A DNA stretch of 64,000 nt, from the NCBI GenBank assembly GCA_028284905.1, contig JANQQU010000062.1, forward strand, positions 1-64,000, read 5' to 3'. Under the pieces are notes generated by a model, which made no database searches, was not told the DNA's origin, and worked only from the letters and a program-made list of their open reading frames with translations. The translations under genes were made by a program, and so were the position numbers. Source of the stretch: Calditrichia bacterium. Lineage in GTDB: Bacteria > Calditrichota > Calditrichia > RBG-13-44-9 > J075. Below, piece by piece: positions 62,001 to 64,000 of this stretch (position 1 is its first letter; each line of letters opens with the position of its first letter).

Positions 62001-64000
62001 CTAACTCCGGTCGACTAGCGGATTAGCGGATGAGTTGCTAAAGCGGTCCAGCACATAATAAGCGCATGGTATAACCACCAGAGTTAGAAGGGTAGATGTC
62101 ACCAGGCCACCGATAACCGCCAAAGCCATCGGCGCGCGCAGGGAGGCGCTTTCACCGAACCCGAATGTGAGCGGTAGCAGTGCGAGAATGGTCGTCAAAC
62201 TGGTCATGACAATCGGGCGGATACGTTGTTGCCCAGCAGCAACGATCGCTTCCCGAAGCGGCGTTCCCTGCCATTTCAAGCGATTGATCGCATCGACGAG
62301 AATAATGGAATCGTTTACAGCAATCCCCACCAACATGATGATCCCGATATAGGCCATGATATTCAACGGCAATCCCATAAAAAAGAAAATCAGAATGGCG
62401 CCCACCGCTGCGAGCGGAATGGTGAGGATTATTGTAAAAGGGTGCACTAATGATTCAAACTGTGAGGCCAGCACCATATAAATGAGAATAATTGATAGCA
62501 GCAACGCAAATTTAAGGCTATCGAATGAATCCCGTCGCTTTTCCTCTTCACCACCAATCTCGAAGCGATAGTTGGGGGGAAAAGGGATATCTGCCAGCGC
62601 GCTACGGATCTCCTGAACTGTTTGATCCAATGGTTTTTTGCCTTTCAGCTGGATATTCACTTTTCCAATGCGCGTCTGGTTCTTACGATGTATTTCTTTC
62701 GGTGCAATCATTTGTCTGATTACCGCGATGTCTTCCAGGCGAATCTCACCCATTGCAGTTTCCACAGGTAAATTGCCAATGTCGCGAACATTGGGAGGCG
62801 GCACTTTTACGCTGATGTCGCGCAATTCGCCGCGGTCTTCCCAGTTGCCTGCTTCCCGTCCGTCGATCTGGTCTTTCAACTGAGCACTGACGTCGCTCAT
62901 CGTCGCATCGAAGATGCCGGCCCGAATCCGGTCCACAAATACATTGATTTCCGGACGCCCTTCATCAAAGCTGCTTTCCCAGCTGAGAATATCCGAAACC
63001 ACGCCAAGTCGGGATGCAATGCTATCTGTCAGCGTTTGCAGCTGCAGCAAATCCTCACCCTTAACTTCGATTGTCAACGGCGCTTCTTCCGTGCCGAGTG
63101 TCGTTTGCAAGGCCGACTCATCCCGAATGAATTCCGCTTGTAAATCCGGGTGTCCTTCGAAGAGTGAGTTGAGCTGAGCGATAATTTCATCGATACTACG
63201 CTTGGGAGGCGATTTTAAAAAGAACAGCAGTGAAGCGGTGTTTTGTCCTTCATCTACACTGCCTTGTTCTTCCAGTAAACCAGTCGAGGGGCCGGATTGA
63301 ACATAGATGCTTTCCAGTTCATCGGCCAGCAACTCCTGAGACAATGTTTCAATTGCATGGATGGCGCGGTCGGTATGAGCGAGAGATGCACCTTCTTCCA
63401 GGCGAATATTTACCCGAAACTGGTTGCTCTCTGCCTTGGGAATAAACTCGCTACCGACGACTGGGATTAGCAGCCATCCGAGGACAACCAGCAATGCACC
63501 GGTGGCAAGAATGATCAAACGGCGATCCAGAATGCGGGTGAGGAATTTGCTGTAGCCATCAAAGTGAATTGCATTGCTGGTCTGCTGGTCCGTTTTCAGG
63601 AAGCGATGACTGAGCATCGGGATAAACAGGATAGCAACGCCTAGTGAAGACAACAGCGAAAAAGCAACGGTCCAGGCCTGCTCCTTGAAAAGCTCCCCAG
63701 CAGCGCCTTGCAGATAGACGATTGGCAGGAAAACAACGATTGTTGTTAGCGTAGAGGCAGTAATCGCACCAGCCACCTGGGCGGTACCATCAATCGCAGC
63801 GTCCTTTAGAGTAGCGCCGTTCTCCAGATGACGAAAGATGTTTTCCATGACAACAATCGCATTATCCACCAGCATGCCGGCGCCCAGCGCCAGTCCGCCA
63901 AGGGTCATAATGTTCAGTGTAAGATCATTGAAATACATCAGATTGAAAGTCGCAACAATCGAAATTGGTATGGCGATGCTCATGACAAAGGTGGCGCCGA
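62001..64000 (-). CDS. RND efflux permease, C-terminal two-thirds (cut by window edge)
   Basis: At least 665 residues of an inner-membrane RND permease are visible; the frame stays open to the right edge, so the N-terminal helices and first porter part lie outside. Visible are GGLALGAGMLVDNAIVVMENIFRHLENG (helix 4, one Asp followed by Asn), AITASTLTTIVVFLPIVYL, the second periplasmic loop, and the C-terminal GFGESASLRAPMALAVIGGLVTSTLLTLVVIPCAYYVL. It stops four bases before the RND-ABC fusion gene. Two adjacent RND permeases recall MdtB/MdtC heteromultimers. A periplasmic adaptor and an outer-membrane channel would be expected upstream, to the right of the window. Confidence 0.93.
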   Translation of the reverse strand, partial: GATFVMSIAIPISIVATFNLMYFNDLTLNIMTLGGLALGAGMLVDNAIVVMENIFRHLENGATLKDAAIDGTAQVAGAITASTLTTIVVFLPIVYLQGAAGELFKEQAWTVAFSLLSSLGVAILFIPMLSHRFLKTDQQTSNAIHFDGYSKFLTRILDRRLIILATGALLVVLGWLLIPVVGSEFIPKAESNQFRVNIRLEEGASLAHTDRAIHAIETLSQELLADELESIYVQSGPSTGLLEEQGSVDEGQNTASLLFFLKSPPKRSIDEIIAQLNSLFEGHPDLQAEFIRDESALQTTLGTEEAPLTIEVKGEDLLQLQTLTDSIASRLGVVSDILSWESSFDEGRPEINVFVDRIRAGIFDATMSDVSAQLKDQIDGREAGNWEDRGELRDISVKVPPPNVRDIGNLPVETAMGEIRLEDIAVIRQMIAPKEIHRKNQTRIGKVNIQLKGKKPLDQTVQEIRSALADIPFPPNYRFEIGGEEEKRRDSFDSLKFALLLSIILIYMVLASQFESLVHPFTIILTIPLAAVGAILIFFFMGLPLNIMAYIGIIMLVGIAVNDSIILVDAINRLKWQGTPLREAIVAAGQQRIRPIVMTSLTTILALLPLTFGFGESASLRAPMALAVIGGLVTSTLLTLVVIPCAYYVLDRFSNSSANPLVDRS

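Overview
This 64-kb window is a bacterial chromosome segment of moderate G+C. It most likely comes from the FCB superphylum, with a Calditrichota/KSB1, Ignavibacteria or Marinimicrobia-like lineage the best guess. The grounds are a secreted subtilase ending in the NYPNPFNPTT-type C-terminal module typical of these groups, a TonB-dependent receptor, RND exporters, many lipoproteins, and a helical-repeat protein of a type common in Bacteroidota relatives. This placement is inferred from gene content only.

Layout: (1) 1-4.2 kb is an accessory segment: the end of a probable transposase, a truncated A+T-rich membrane-protein gene, another A+T-rich membrane protein, and an LRR-Roc-COR-TIR protein flanked by 84-bp direct repeats that encode a small protein. 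(2) 4.5-14.3 kb is housekeeping: tRNA-Thr, a CcsA/HemX-like protein, hemE, a STAS protein, an SDR, a HAD phosphatase, an M28 peptidase and a DUF255 thioredoxin-like protein, with several intergenic palindromic repeats. (3) 14.3-21.1 kb is a complete histidine operon, hisG-C-B-H-F-A/I/E-D. Its leader has two His-rich leader peptides in series, each followed by an intrinsic terminator, and then a tRNA-His gene just before hisG. HisA, HisI and HisE are one polypeptide. (4) 21.1-26.5 kb holds a subtilase, a DUF2461 protein, a VOC protein, a helical-repeat protein and a small element with inverted ends. (5) 26.6-33.8 kb looks like one operon: an ankyrin/PQQ-propeller protein, an acyl-adenylating enzyme, an aldehyde-dehydrogenase-type reductase, a second PQQ propeller, and an SGNH-fold protein lacking its catalytic residues. 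(6) 33.8-49.1 kb holds an FHA protein, a GT4 glycosyltransferase, an SSS symporter with a DUF3311 partner, a TonB receptor, a DASS transporter, a SlyD-like FKBP, two GNAT proteins, a Rieske oxygenase and three more PQQ-propeller lipoproteins. (7) 49.3-56.6 kb holds a PDZ lipoprotein, an anti-sigma factor, an ECF sigma factor, an M16 peptidase, and a BNR-repeat/MoaD-like pair. (8) 56.6-64.0 kb is a minus-strand exporter operon: an RND pump (cut by the window edge), a 1581-residue RND pump fused to an ABC ATPase, and an ABC-2 permease.

The strongest candidates for undescribed biology are the RND-ABC fusion exporter and the his leader with tandem attenuators and an embedded tRNA-His. The HisA-I-E fusion and the set of five PQQ-propeller proteins, two of them beside an acid-reductase pair, come next.
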